Shown: positions 12,343 to 24,256 of the stretch, piece after piece
How the letters are laid out: each line of letters begins with the position of its first letter
Position numbering within the stretch: position 1 is the first letter of the stretch
Assembly: GCA_946807835.1 (NCBI GenBank)
Contig: OX327700.1
Span: 24,836,001 to 24,900,000, forward strand
Reading direction: 5' to 3'
DNA length: 64,000 nucleotides
From: Ailanthus altissimus
Lineage: Eukaryota > Streptophyta > Magnoliopsida > Sapindales > Simaroubaceae
Made by a program: the position numbers and the translations under genes
The notes under the pieces: model-generated
Database searches by the model: none
Seen by the model: only the letters and a program-made list of their open reading frames with translations
Told to the model about the DNA's origin: nothing

Positions 12343-12624
12343 TTTAAAAGAAAGAAAAGAGATGAATGCACAGTTTAATGGATAATTTTTAGAGAACTAA
12401 GAAATCGACTTTAATAGTCACAGAGTACGGTATCCGCCACTTGACCGAAAAATAAAATCACACTAAAAAAGAAGAAGAATAAAATAAAGTAAAATGAAAT
12501 ATGAAAGAAAATAAAAGCAAAAATAAAAAGTTAAAAGATAAAATATAGACAAAATATAAAATATGGTACAGATAGATTAAACCTGATCAAGCATGATAGA
12601 CAGAATCCACAATAGGGATCTCGT

Positions 12625-13328
12625 TTAGGTCATAGAGTGGTCTACCTTTTTTATATAGCTTTTCAGCCACTGTCCATTAACTTTAAAAGTTCGCCCATTA
12701 GTGGGGTCCTCGATTTCGACAGCACTATTAGAAAAAATGCATCTTACCATAAATGGACCAGTCCATCGAGATCTTAACTTTTTAGGGTGTAAATGCAATC
12801 AAGAATCATAAAGATAGACCTGTTGATTTGGCTCGAAGTGTTTCCTTGAGATCTGTTTGTCATGAGCTGCTTTCATTTTAGCTTTATAAATTATGGAGTT
12901 GTCATATGCATCATTTTGTAGCTATTCTATTTCTGACATTTGTAACTTTTTCTGAAGACTTGCAGCACTCAAATCAAAGTTATGGGCTTTGATAGCCCAA
13001 TAAGCTTTATGCTCTAGCTCAACAGGTAAATGACAAGCTTTCCAATAAACAATTTGGTATGGAGACATTCATAAGATGGTTTTGTATACAGTGTGATATA
13101 CCCATAATGCATCAGAAAGGCATAGAGACTAATCTTTGCAATTCGGGTTAATTGTATTTTTTAAAATCTGTTTAACCTCTCTATTCGCTAGCTCAACTTG
13201 TCTATTTTTCTGTAGATGGTATGTAGCGGAAACTTTGTGAAGAACACCATACCTGCACATCAAAACTTTAAAAGAACGGTTACATAAATGTATTCCTTGG
13301 TCACTAATGATGACACGCGGCGTACCAT
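12625..13328 (-). pseudogene. Athila-type Gypsy integrase fragment
   Basis: On the minus strand the frame reads YGTPRVIISDQGIHLCNRSF, the second catalytic Asp region of a Gypsy integrase. It then runs through [20 protein letters not shown] and [13 protein letters not shown], and ends with HPKKLRSRWTGPF and the C-terminal VEIEDPTNGRTFKVNG stretch. These are hallmarks of Athila integrases. There are several in-frame stops. Upstream integrase, RT and protease sequence is absent; the frame stops at the 13330-14723 insertion. The fragment belongs with the gag remnant at 14729-15624. Confidence 0.8.
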
Positions 13329-13329
13329 A

Positions 13330-14723
13330 CTTTTTACCTTACTAATTTTTACTACCATGGTTAAATGGTAAAAAGGTAAAATTAAATCATGGAACAAATT
13401 TTGTCATTTGTCAATATTCTATTAATTAACAACCCTTGTTAATTAATTAAGTGATGTACTTAACAATTAAGTCTTGACAAATGTACAATCCGAGGGATCC
13501 CTAAACAATTGTTCTCTTTTGCTGAAATTTATTGGATCGAACTATTCAATCCAATCCGCTACCCCAGTGCACAACGCGTATACTTCATATTGTGAGACTC
13601 TCTAGGTCCACACCTAATTTGTCACATAGAGCTCCTCCATACGTCCGTGAACAATGTCCCACACACACGTTACAGATATTACAAATTCGCATGTTAGACC
13701 ATACAAGTTGAGGTTATTACATATTCGTATAATCCTTCCATCATTTATATCTTTGAAGAGCAGAGATATAGATCATCACCGTCAAATCTCTATTTGCTCA
13801 ACCACGAACTTATCTCCAGATTTATATTTCATAAAACAATATCCACAAACACTTTTGGGATATTGTTTATTCCTCCGGAATATTCTTTCCAAGTTTTATG
13901 CTTGCGGCCACAAGACTTTCTGAAATACAATCTCAGAGCATTAGGATATACAACCCACTCATATGAGCTGATGGATCCCATATCTATGCACACCAAACTC
14001 CATGAGCATCGGACCATACCTAGCGACACCCAGCGGTCAGACCATGAAAGGTTTCTGACATGTGTGGAACCAAAGCATGGTGGATCACTCACAAGCCCAC
14101 CGTGGCGCTCAGGTCAAAGGACCACAAATACTACTCAACTCGGAAGACCCTCCATTGACAGCTTTATGAGATGTCTATTGGATGTCTTCGTGAGTCTGTT
14201 CAATATCCAGTCCTTACTGAATACCTGCATCTCTATACGAGCTTCCTTCTAAGCTCATGGTTTGCTAAGACTAACCATCTGGACCATCCAGATATAGACA
14301 TACACTAATCTATATTAATGGGTTCCACCGATAGACCCGCATCGATGAAATTAGATCAGGAACATTATGTTTGAGAACATACATGCATAATGACATTTTT
14401 TAGCACCATCTGTAACTCATTGCAGCTATATCATTACTAATATATTCTCAGGTCATTGTCCCATTTCAGACAAGGCTCTAACTCATTAGATTTTGCTAAC
14501 TCTTAGTGTTTATAACTATTAGCATCGCTAACTCTTAGCCCTGGTCTAAACTCTTTTAGACCAAATCTGATCTCCTTCAGATCATACAATGTCTAAAACG
14601 TTACAAGCATCTTACCATTTAATAAAAATAATATTAACGATTTTATTAGAAATAATAATTGTATAAATACAATCACTATGTATTTATACATTATGGGATG
14701 GCACGTAAGCACAAATCCCAACA
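13330..14723 (-). mobile_element. Probable solo LTR (Copia-like ends) within the Athila remnant
   Basis: The right end, read on the minus strand, begins TGTTGGGATTTGTGC at 14723, a common plant Copia LTR start, and is followed by an AT-rich stretch. The interior has no coding; frames such as 13654-14252 lack any known domain. The left end lies near 13327-13340 and lacks a clean CA end. Flanks GTACC (13322-13326) and GTAAC (14724-14728) differ by one base, so a target duplication is possible but unproven. Confidence 0.55.
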
Positions 14724-14728
14724 GTAAC

Positions 14729-15624
14729 CGTATAGGTGATCCTTCTATCTTTGATTTTCAAGACCTCTAATTCCCTAGTTAAGATCTCTAACTGGGCTTT
14801 AAGGCTATCCTCTTCCCTAAGATGAAAAACTCCACTAGGTTGTGACCTATTTGTGCTTTCAGTAGCGCTAGGTCCAGTCCATGTATGAGCTTTTTCGACT
14901 AAGTCATTAAGGAATTTTATGGTTTTCTCAGGATCTTTATGAAGAAATTCCTCATTACATATCATCCCAACAAATTGATGCTTTCTAATTGTGAGTCCCT
15001 CATAAAAATAACTAACTAAGCACTAATTTTCATACCCATGATGAAGGCACAGATTTAGCAACTCTTTAAACTTTTTTCAAGCTTAATACAAGGTTTTACT
15101 GTCTTTTTGGGAGAATGAAAAAATTTATCTTTTTAGGCCATTAGTTTTGTCTTGTGGGAAGTATTTATTAAAAAATGCCTGGGTCATTTTTGTCCAAGTT
15201 CCTATAGACCTCGGCCTCATTTTAGCCCAAGTTGCTATAGACCTCGGCCTCAACTCTTTATTTTGTCTTTCAAAGAAAAAGGGAAAAATTTAAGCCTAAC
15301 AGTGTCTATGGCTTCAGGTTGGCTATAGAAGGTAGTAATTACCTCTTCAAATTCTCTAACATATACATAAATATTTTTATTATCTAGACCATGAAAAGTG
15401 AACAGAAGTTGTATCATTCCAGGTTTAAAATTCAAATGTGGTGTGTTAGGTGAAAATATAATGCATGATGGTGTGGTTGTGCAAGTAGGATGCAAGTAAT
15501 CTTTTAGTGTTCTGACGAGGTTATCTTCGTATTGGCTCATTGTGTTGGAATTACAAAATGAACTAGATGGTGAATTCTTTTCCGTTACAGATTGTGGTGG
15601 TGGTTCTAGTTCTACTTCTCTCAC
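14729..15624 (-). pseudogene. Athila-type gag fragment
   Basis: Frame 15624-15250 contains LKDYLHPTCTTTPSC, then FKPGMIQLLFTFHGLDN and LKFFPFSLKDKIKS, the retrotransposon gag core typical of Athila. Frame 14965-14729 continues with FLHKDPEKTIKFLNDL and coiled-coil-like sequence. A frameshifted stretch lies between. Gag should be followed by protease and RT; here the next element sequence is integrase at 13328, so the central pol region is missing. Confidence 0.78.
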
Positions 15625-15739
15625 AAATCTTCCTCATTTGTCTCTAAGTCGATGCATACATCCTAACAAAATGTTTTTGAAAGAAATTCTCAAAGAAAAA
15701 TTAAGAAGTGAAATAAAACACAACAAGAAATAGAAATTA

Positions 15740-16330
15740 GTTAGGTGGTAAAACCAATCATGAAATATAAATACAATAAATAAATAAAAGTACAATAAAT
15801 AAATAAAAATATAATAAAAAAATAAATAAGTACAATAAATAAATAAAAGAAAATAAACTGTAAAGTATAATAAATAAATAATTAGGCGGTAGAACTAACC
15901 ATTAAAATAAAATAAAAATACAACATATTAACTAAAAAAAGTGCAATAAATAAATAAAAGAAAATAAACTGTAAAGTACAATAAATAAATAAATAAAAAG
16001 TTAGGCGGTAGAACTAACCATTAAAATAAAATAAAAATACAACATATTAACTAAAAAAAGTGCAATAAATAAATAAAAAAAATAAAGTGCAATAAATAAA
16101 TAAAGTACAATAAATAAATAAAAGTACAATAAATAAATAAAGTACAATAAATAAATAAAAGTACAATAAATAAATAAAAGAGTTAGGCGATAAAACCAGC
16201 TATTAAAATAAAATAAAAATATGAAAAATTAACTAAAAAAATAAAGTACAACAAACAAATAAAAGAAAATAAAGTGTAAAAGTACAATAAATAAATAAAA
16301 GAAAATGAACTAAGTAAGGCGATAGAACCA
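15740..16330 (-). repeat. AT-rich minisatellite in the Athila 5' region
   Basis: Units contain TTAGGCGGTAGAACTAACCA followed by runs of AATAAATAAATAAAA and ACAATAAATA. The larger unit (about 100-130 bp) recurs at about 15886, 16002, 16182 and 16316. It sits between the primer site and gag, where a 5' untranslated leader would be. Confidence 0.7.
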
Positions 16331-16463
16331 ACCATTAAAATAAAATAAAATACAGCAAAATAACTAAAACAAAATAAACTAAGTTAGGATACAAAGAAAA
16401 AAAAATGTACAAAGTTACCGCTTTAGTATTGATAAACGCAACCAACTTTCGCTTAGTGTCCCT

Positions 16464-16482
16464 CCCTGGCAACGGCGCCAAA
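16464..16482 (-). other. Athila primer binding site (tRNA-Asp type)
   Basis: On the minus strand this reads TTTGGCGCCGTTGCCAGGG, next to the LTR end. It matches the tRNA-Asp-type primer site known from Athila elements. It fixes the element's orientation as minus and the LTR boundary at about 16485. Confidence 0.75.
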
Positions 16483-16484
16483 TT

Positions 16485-17990
16485 TGTTTATGCTTAAAAT
16501 GTAATGTGGTTATCGCAGTATAGATTGAAGTGTTGATCCCATGAGGAAGCTTTTGACAAAGTAGGTTGGTGAAGTAAAATATTAAAGTAGTAGCAAAGGA
16601 AAAAATTAATTAATTAGTTTAAGTGGATGAGATAGAATTGTCTATGAATTGAGGGAAATATCTTATAATGATGCAAGCAAGGCTTTGAGAATCACAATTA
16701 TGCTTTATAAATCTACTCTATACTTTGATTCAATATTTATAACTCAATTGAAAGTTTCACATCCCAAACAATCAATCGAAAAATATGTAAAACATAACAC
16801 ATTTGATAACACATATATTTGATATGACTAAACTTTTTGCAAACATTAACACAAACCATGTTCATTTATACAAGTTATCTAAGATCGAAAATATATCATT
16901 TTGATAATATTGCAGTAAAATATTAACTTAAATATCAAACAATTATTGTCTTTACATGTTATCCAAGATCGACAATATATCGATTGACAATATTGCAGTA
17001 AAAGATTATCATGTAAAACAATGTAACCAATAATAATTATAATTCAACAAGAATCACATAAAGAAAGCATGATAGAAAATATATAAAACATGAGAATTAT
17101 AACCTTTGAATTATAGAAAAATACTAGATAAGAGTTTAGGCACAAACAAACTTACAAACATTTGTAGCTCTTGACAAAGAATCAAAGTATAGAAGTAGAT
17201 TCATTACACATACAAGTTCATCTCTTAGCCTTATCAAGAACTCTAGCCTAGATTACAATGCATATTAATGAGAATAAAAAATAAGAGAAAATTATCTAAT
17301 ATTGAAAACGTCTTAAGAGTGTCCTTATATATGCAATGAATGAAAATATGTTAAGTGTGACTTCAATCTTTAATAATTTAGGCCAACCACTCGTTCACCT
17401 ACTTACAACACCTTTTTGATAATATAAATGCCCAATGTAGCCTTTTGGCTGACATTAAAGTTGTAGAATCTTGTCTCTTCTTTTCATAGGCACTAGGTTC
17501 ATGCAAATTGGACGAGTATCCAATGAGATATAGGCAAAAATACCAAAGATATGTTAGATTTCAGCCAACAACCCTTTTACCTATTTACAATACAATATGT
17601 TCGATGATAACGACTGATTTGTACTTTATCATCAACATACAAGTTGTTGATAATTGAGTTAACATTACACAACTTCAAGAATTATACCAATTGGTTTGTA
17701 TTTTGTGAAATACGATCCAAATACATAAGATGGGTCAAGTTGAGCAGAAATTGTAATCCAATTCTGTTGTATCCTAATTTTGGCCCATAAAATGTTAGAT
17801 TTGGATTTTTAACTATTCTTTAAGTTTATATAAGATTGAGTCATGTTACTCTAAGTTCAAGAATTTCTTTATTTTAATTTTTACATTGAGAGTTACGTCT
17901 ATTTTACCTAAACTTGTGTAAATAACATTCATTAGTCATAATTTAAGGAGAACGGTTTATTTCAAGCTAAAAATAAAAAATGCTAAAATT
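16485..17990 (-). mobile_element. 5' LTR of the Athila element (right end approximate)
   Basis: It begins TGTTTATGCTTAAAATG right beside the primer site. It contains a GTGGTTATCGCAG...GTGTTGATCCCATGAGG block, the decayed form of the block shared by other LTRs here. It runs through AT-rich DNA with an internal repeat (ATGTTATCCAAGATCGAC-like) near 16870-17000. The far end could not be defined. Confidence 0.55.
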
Positions 17991-19411
17991 AGTGACATTA
18001 AATAGTGATTGAATCTCTTAATAAATATACATTTTCATGTGTTCATCAGGACTCTTGAACTCTAAGAAATCTTCAAGATATAGTTGGCCTTACTCTTAAA
18101 CTCTTAGAGGCAAAGAGGTTGAAATCTCTTACCCAAGCCTAGACCGTATTATTTTTACAGTTTGCCATATCACCATAATCACTGCAACAAATAACATTTT
18201 GTCATGTAACATTGCTCCTCAATCAACCTAAACATTTTTGGCAACTCTACTAGAGAGTTTGACTAGGATTTTACAATGGTAAAGTCTAAGAAAAAATATA
18301 GAAACATAAGAAACATACTCTCAAAGGAATATGACAAGTCCTTACACTACAAGGATTCTCAAACCAATCTTACTATGGATTTGAAAGAAATACAAGAAGG
18401 AGATTGAGTAGTAGACACTGATCTGGGAGCCATAGTTTAGTTCCTAAAAGATGCCATACATTAGGCTTTACAACAAAGTAAAAAAGAGTTACTTAAGGCC
18501 ATCAATATGACAAAGACTACAAACACCCCTACAGCCACAATAGTTGCACGAAACATTATTAAGGATACCCTTGAGAAAAAAACACAAGTAGCCTGTACTA
18601 AAAATGACCTATAAGAAGGGAGAATAAAAACCCTTACCCAATTTGACATCTTGGCCATGATTAATCAAGTGAGACGTAAGGCCTTCACTAGTAGATCTTC
18701 AAGTAGGCATAATTGATTTAAGTATTAGTTGTATAGCATTATGGCCCATACTGTGTTAAGACATTGAAGACTACTTTATGACATTGAATGCTTTGAACTC
18801 ATATTTTAGTTGATCAAGCAATTACTTGAATGTAGGGTTTCATTATAAGGCCTTCATTATTAAATCTTTAGATTTTGCTCCAACTTCTTGGTTGTTTTTC
18901 TTCCTAGATGATTATAGGTACCTCTTCTGTAATCCGTCCTTTTACGAGATCGGCATTCGTGGTATATTCCAATAGGTTCATTATGGCTACTTTCTTCCCC
19001 ATATCGTGGAAGTAGGTCAAGGTTTACAACTTGTGATTTGTTGGAGAGTTTTAATATTTCATATTTGATTTTGTTCTATATTAGCTTTGAAGGCATTTGT
19101 GTTGTAGGGTCATTGGACATTTAATGTAGATGGAGGAGATTAAGGCTCCTCTTATCTCTTTTGGTCAAGTTTCTCCTTGGTGGAAAAGGTTAGATGAAAC
19201 TATCTAATATCCACTAGTCTAAGAGAGTCTTCAATTTCTTCTTGTTGAATGGTTGGGCTTTCTCTTCAAGAATTTCTCTTTGTGACCATCTGTTATACTA
19301 CCTAGCTTGATCTCCACATACAAAATTTGTGGCATTGCCTTTTTTTTATTAGGTCTCTAGTGTTTAATTTAAGAGATTTTGATTGGTAACGTAATTCTTT
19401 TGGCAACCTAA
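17991..19411. other. Non-coding repeat-like sequence
   Basis: The frames are broken throughout. No domain is recognised, although the base pattern resembles degraded retroelement sequence. A 65-codon minus frame at 18461-18658 looks spurious. Confidence 0.4.
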
Positions 19412-20730
19412 TGTGTTGCTATACTAGCTAAGTGAAGCGTATGCACACGTTATTATATTAAGTAATATAGGATTTAAGTTCAGATATCGTTCCCACATGA
19501 ACTATACAATCTAATTCTATCAATCAAGTACTAATATTATACATAATTTACTTTTATCTAGAAAACTATAATATGAAATTTTACTAATTACCCTAGTTTT
19601 ATCAAATTAAACTAAACCTAAATAGCAAATAAACAAAGAGATAAATTCACCAATTGATAATAATCTAGGGTTTAGACTTATCTCCTAAGATTTCATTAGA
19701 TTTATTAATATCTCAGTTAATCCCTTAATACTAATTTAAGAATTAGATACTAATCTGATCATAAGCCTCTGTCGATGGTCAAGTGACTATATTATGCATT
19801 ATAACAATTACTTATATGCCTACTATAATCAAATTAGAATATAATTCATTAAGATCAAATCTAAATTATGCCATACATTCCATCTAGGTATATGTCTATC
19901 CTACATGAAACTCATAGTTGTTACCCTATAGTCATGAATTAAACTATCCTAGGCTAAATATATGAATCCCTTTGTCAAGTTCATCATGGTTCCTTAATCA
20001 TTCATAATATTGACCAGATATAATGAAAGCAATACAATCAAGATAGAACGAATCAATTATATGTATAAAGTTCATAAACTAAGAATCAATGAAATTCGAT
20101 TACATACTAGGTTCAAATAGTTTAACCGTAAAATAATAAATTTAGCTCATCACAAAATCAAGTGTATCAAAACAATTCACGAATAACAACAATAACAAGA
20201 ATATAATAATAAGAAACAAAAAGAAAAACTAATCAAGAAGACATCTTGGGTTGCTTATCTCTTAATCTTGACTTGAAGCTAGAATCTTGATCTTGAATCT
20301 TAATTTCTTGGCTTTGATATTTGATTTTATATTTTGAATTCTTTTCCTAAGTTTTTGCCTCTCTTCATGATTTTGAATTAGGGCTTTTTACCTTCTATTT
20401 ATAGGTTTATGTCTTTAAATTAGGATAAAACATCAAATACAAATCAAATTATGATTATTGTTCATGGGGTTACTATTTATGCTTATTGTTCATGGACATT
20501 GTTCATACAACGCCACGGCGCTGGCACTGAAGCAAAAATACTGTAGCATGGTACTATAGCAATTTGATTTTTTGTTTTATTTTTTTTGGATTTTTATCCC
20601 CATTTGCTCTATTGACTCCAAAAAATACAAAATAGCAATAAAGTATATAAAAAAACTAAATAATCTTAATTTAAACGAACAAATATTACCTTTGGAAGAT
20701 AAAAATATTAAACTTAATTAACCCTTATCA
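19412..20730 (-). mobile_element. LTR of the GATCCCA group (degraded)
   Basis: It shares with 10789-12203 and 32805-34172 the same ordered landmarks. These are ...GCACACGTTATTATATTAAGTAATAT...GTTCCCACATG at the left, the AAGCCTCTGTCGATGGTCAAG and TATGTCTATCC-ACATGAAACTCAT blocks in the middle, a weak GCCACGGCGCTG motif near 20512, and an end near CCTTATCA at about 20730. No target duplication was found. Confidence 0.6.
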
Positions 20731-21691
20731 CAAACTCTGCAAGTTTAATGAATGATACAATCCTTATGTTCTTGAGGTAGGCTCAGTATTCATTCATTAT
20801 GTTGCTTATATAAATTTTTCTAATCTTTTCTTCTCTCTTTTACTCGTAACAATCTAATGCTAAGTCTTTAAATCTTTTGACGTACTTGAATAATGGCTTA
20901 GAGTAATCTTGTTTAGTTTGGTTAAGTTAGATTGTAGTGACTCATTTTCACATTGCAAGTATTTTTTTTGTAGAATTTGGATGTTGTCCCTTTCTAATTA
21001 AGTATGGATCCAACTGGTAACAAAGTGTACTAGGTATATATACAACTAGTGAGAGACTTGAAAATCTCAATAAACTATAAGCTTTTAATATTTCGTGTAT
21101 GTACTGAGGGAGTTGTGAATCTCTCTATGGTTCCTTTGATTGCTTTTTTTTTAAAAAAAAAAATTTATCATTGAATAAGAAAAAAGATTAGTGTTTTATA
21201 TCTCCTGGGATAAGGTATGTCCACAATCTCGGTTGGGTATAGAAGAATAGAAAAATACTTTATATCAATTGTAGTGTTAGTGTGACTTGATTTATTATGG
21301 CCAAAATGTTTAATCAAGTATAGGTCTATGTTATCATTTCTTCTGTGCTCTAGTTAGCAGAGGCCACTTGCATTTTCTTTTTGGGGATACTTTAGACAAT
21401 GTTGAGCATAATAGTAGTAGCCATAAGGTGGGTTGCTGTATTGGCCAGATTAAAAGCATCTAGCAATTCTCTTTGGCTTTGCCCTAAAGTTTCATGTATG
21501 TTGTCCTTCAAGATCTCGGTTAAAGCTTCTACATTAGTATCTTTGGTTTAGTCACTTTTTAAGTTTCTACCAGATCTAATAGAAGAATGGTTTAAGAATC
21601 CTTATAGAGAATTTATCTTTCTCTTTATTGAATGTGTTTCTCACGTTTTTACCTGTCCTTTTATACATGGCTATCGCGAGATCCTAGCTAA
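20731..21691 (-). other. Degraded internal sequence adjacent to an Ogre-like primer site
   Basis: There is no intact frame. The location, just inside the 21692-21709 primer site on the minus-strand reading, suggests the leader region of a Tat/Ogre element. No domain can be read. Confidence 0.35.
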
Positions 21692-21709
21692 ACTCCCAAT
21701 AGAGTCACC
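21692..21709 (-). other. Ogre/Tat-like primer binding site
   Basis: The minus strand reads TGGTGACTCTATTGGGAG, a decayed form of the TGGCGACTCCACTGGGG primer site (tRNA-Arg type) of Ogre elements. It directly precedes a TG at 21714. Confidence 0.5.
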
Positions 21710-21713
21710 AAAA

Positions 21714-22600
21714 GTGTTAGCATGGATTATTTGAGATCGTTATGTGTTATGAATCACTAGCTCCAATGATATCACTATGATATAGCGTGTAAGAATAGGT
21801 TGTCCTAAACCTAATATTGGATTTTAGCCTTTTCGCTCAAGCAAAGTTTAGATATAAGGCATATCATGCCTCTGAAGAATTCTTAGAGTTCAAAAGGCTC
21901 AGTTGCAAATTTGGTCTATCAAAATTCGGCTTATATTCTATTAATAAAATAAATAAAGTCTTATGTTGTGAAAGGTATATGAGATAAGCTTGTACAGTAA
22001 ATAACAGATAAACATGGTCCAAAAGGGTGTTAGAAGACTATTGTGAGTGTTTTGACTATTTTGCGTGCAACACAAAGTTAAGGTTTATGTTGTACAGAGC
22101 CCTCTTTTAAAAACTAGAAGGAATTTGCCTCTTGAACTTTATATTAGGACTTTTAATACTATTTTGTAAGTATTATGAACACTAAATTTGTATAAAGTTG
22201 TAGGGTTATGAGCAAGTATTAAAAAAAAGCTAAGAGAGAATGAAAAGGATACGTTGTGTTTAAAAAGAGCGAGATATAATGAGTTGTGATTTGTTTGTAT
22301 GTGAACATGAAAGTTTTTATAGGATTAGAGATTTGTACTAGGTTTAAACTCCTTACTTAACCCATAATCCTCTTATAATATAAATTATTTAAAGAGTTTA
22401 TCCTAGTTAAAAGAAAAAAAATTATTTTTGACAAATAAAAGGAATGAGATATTGGATTTATTTTGAATAAATCCTTAATGTGTTAATTACTTACTATATT
22501 GAATAAGTAACTTACCCTTTTTAATTTTAAAAAAAAAAACTATAAGATTTAAGAAATATCTTGTTAGGTTTGTATTTCTCTATTAGTCTTAGTCACATAT
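21714..22600 (-). mobile_element. Probable Ogre-like LTR remnant (right end uncertain)
   Basis: It starts TGTTAGCATGG next to the primer site. There is no coding and the far end is not resolved. Confidence 0.35.
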
Positions 22601-23690
22601 TTTTGACCTACTCAGTGCAATCTTATATCCATCAAGCTATAAAATAGCTTAGGTCCACATACACTACCTCATTCGACATATTTAATCAAGAATTAGGATT
22701 CATTTTTAAATTAAAATTACCTAAACTTTTAAGAATTTTTGACACATATTAATATTTAAACATAAGCGATTAAGATCTATTCTTTTACTTTTCTTTTTAT
22801 CAATTACTAATCACATATTTATATTTGTTTAAGTAAAAACTTAGTTTAAAAGAGAAATATAATCCTTTAATCAGATATGTGAACTTTGACATGAGCATTT
22901 CGTAAGAGATACAAGAAGTTAATTATAATTACATTAAGTTTTGTGTATACTCAATTAAGGAAATTGATACGAGTTTGGCGTGCATCCAAAAAAAATACAA
23001 AGACATTTTACTGCCACGAAATCGTCTCATGCATCCTCCATTATTATTTATTATTAACATTAATGTTCATAGGGTTTAATGTAATTGTAAATATATTATT
23101 TTAACATTAATTAACTTACCAATCCTTTTTAGCAAAGAATTTACGATATTTAACCAGAGTTTCTCAACAATTAAAACGAAGTCAGTCTATAGAGAGAGAA
23201 CTAGTTTTAATTAATTTCTTCTGCGGCTAGTTTATTCAAATCGTCGTCTTAATGATATTTGTAATAAGAATAACGAGTTGCTTCTTTAAGTATCCCTCGT
23301 TCAGGGAAAAGTTTATTTTTAGAAAAAAGGTGTCTTAACTCTTAATATTTTAAAATATATATATAAATTATAATTCTTTTTTACGGTTAAAATAAATAAA
23401 TTATTACTTAATAAGAATGTCGATAAAAAATTTTAAATTATTAAAATTTGCATATTTTTTTCTAAATCGTTAAAATTTAGATGTCATTTTTTTTTTATTT
23501 TTTAAAAATAAACTTAAATAAAAATTATGAAGGAGATTTGTGATCTAATATGGCTATATCAACAGATTTAGTTGAATTCAGTTAATTGCATGATCAATTT
23601 TCTTTAGTTTTAGCGCTACTTGACGCCCAATAATATTAACTAACACGCCTACAATATATATATATATTTTTTAAAGAAATAAACTTTTAT
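22601..23690. other. AT-rich intergenic DNA
   Basis: No gene or clear element is visible. There is an (AT)n stretch near 23658-23672. Confidence 0.5.
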
Positions 23691-23699
23691 AAAATTAGA

Positions 23700-23725
23700 A
23701 TTGGGAGGCAGAAAACTCTGCCTTT
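23700..23725 (-). pseudogene. 3' end of the LINE ORF, separated by the Gypsy insertion
   Basis: Joining this to 27316 upward continues the LINE reading frame through AEFSASQF to a TAA at about 23702. The copies of CTTT at 23722-23725 and 27316-27319 are the target duplication of the inserted Gypsy element. Confidence 0.65.
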
Positions 23726-24256
23726 TGTCACGACCCGATTTCTCGAAACCGTGCGGCCTTAGAAACTTACTAGTGCTAAGCAGCCTACAAGACCCCAATT
23801 AACCAAAGAAAGAGATGAAGAAGAAGCACACCAAGTGTTTGAGAGAATGCTCTCGTATTTTATTACTAAAGAGAGATCACAAAGCTATACACTTACAAGC
23901 TAAGAGTATTTCTACCATTTGGAGGATTAATTCTCAAATGAGAACTCCACCTATTTATAGCTAAAGCTATATACAATGGACGGCTAGGATTAACTCTAAT
24001 CCAAGGGTCCAAATCTAAAGTGGGGAATATGCTAAGGAATATTCCAAAGATGCCAACTACCAAAAGTATATCCAAAGGAATATGCCTTTTCTAGAAAATT
24101 CCCCCACCTACCACACACATGTGGCATTAACCCAAATCCATTGGGCCTTCTAGAATCTTCAACCCATGTAACACATCATGGGCCAAAACGCCTCTTGGTG
24201 GTCTTGTCGCGCGCCAAATACTCGAGTAATTGCTTGAGAATATTTGGGGCGTGACA
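23726..24256 (-). repeat. 3' LTR of the young Gypsy element
   Basis: TGTCACGACCC to GGGGCGTGACA, 531 bp. It contains the reverse complement of the TATAAATAGGTGGAG-type promoter segment near 23950. It lies next to the polypurine tract at 24257-24268. Confidence 0.93.

Noticed and set aside
13654..14252. Overlapping + strand ORFs of 89 and 152 codons
   Set aside because: They lie within an LTR-like sequence, with no domain and composition like the surrounding non-coding DNA.
13322..14728. Firm target duplication for the LTR-like insertion
   Set aside because: GTACC and GTAAC differ by one base and the left end lacks a clean CA, so it was kept as probable only.
15740..16330. CRISPR-like array
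   Set aside because: Units are irregular, AT-rich and without unique spacers; this is a plant minisatellite.
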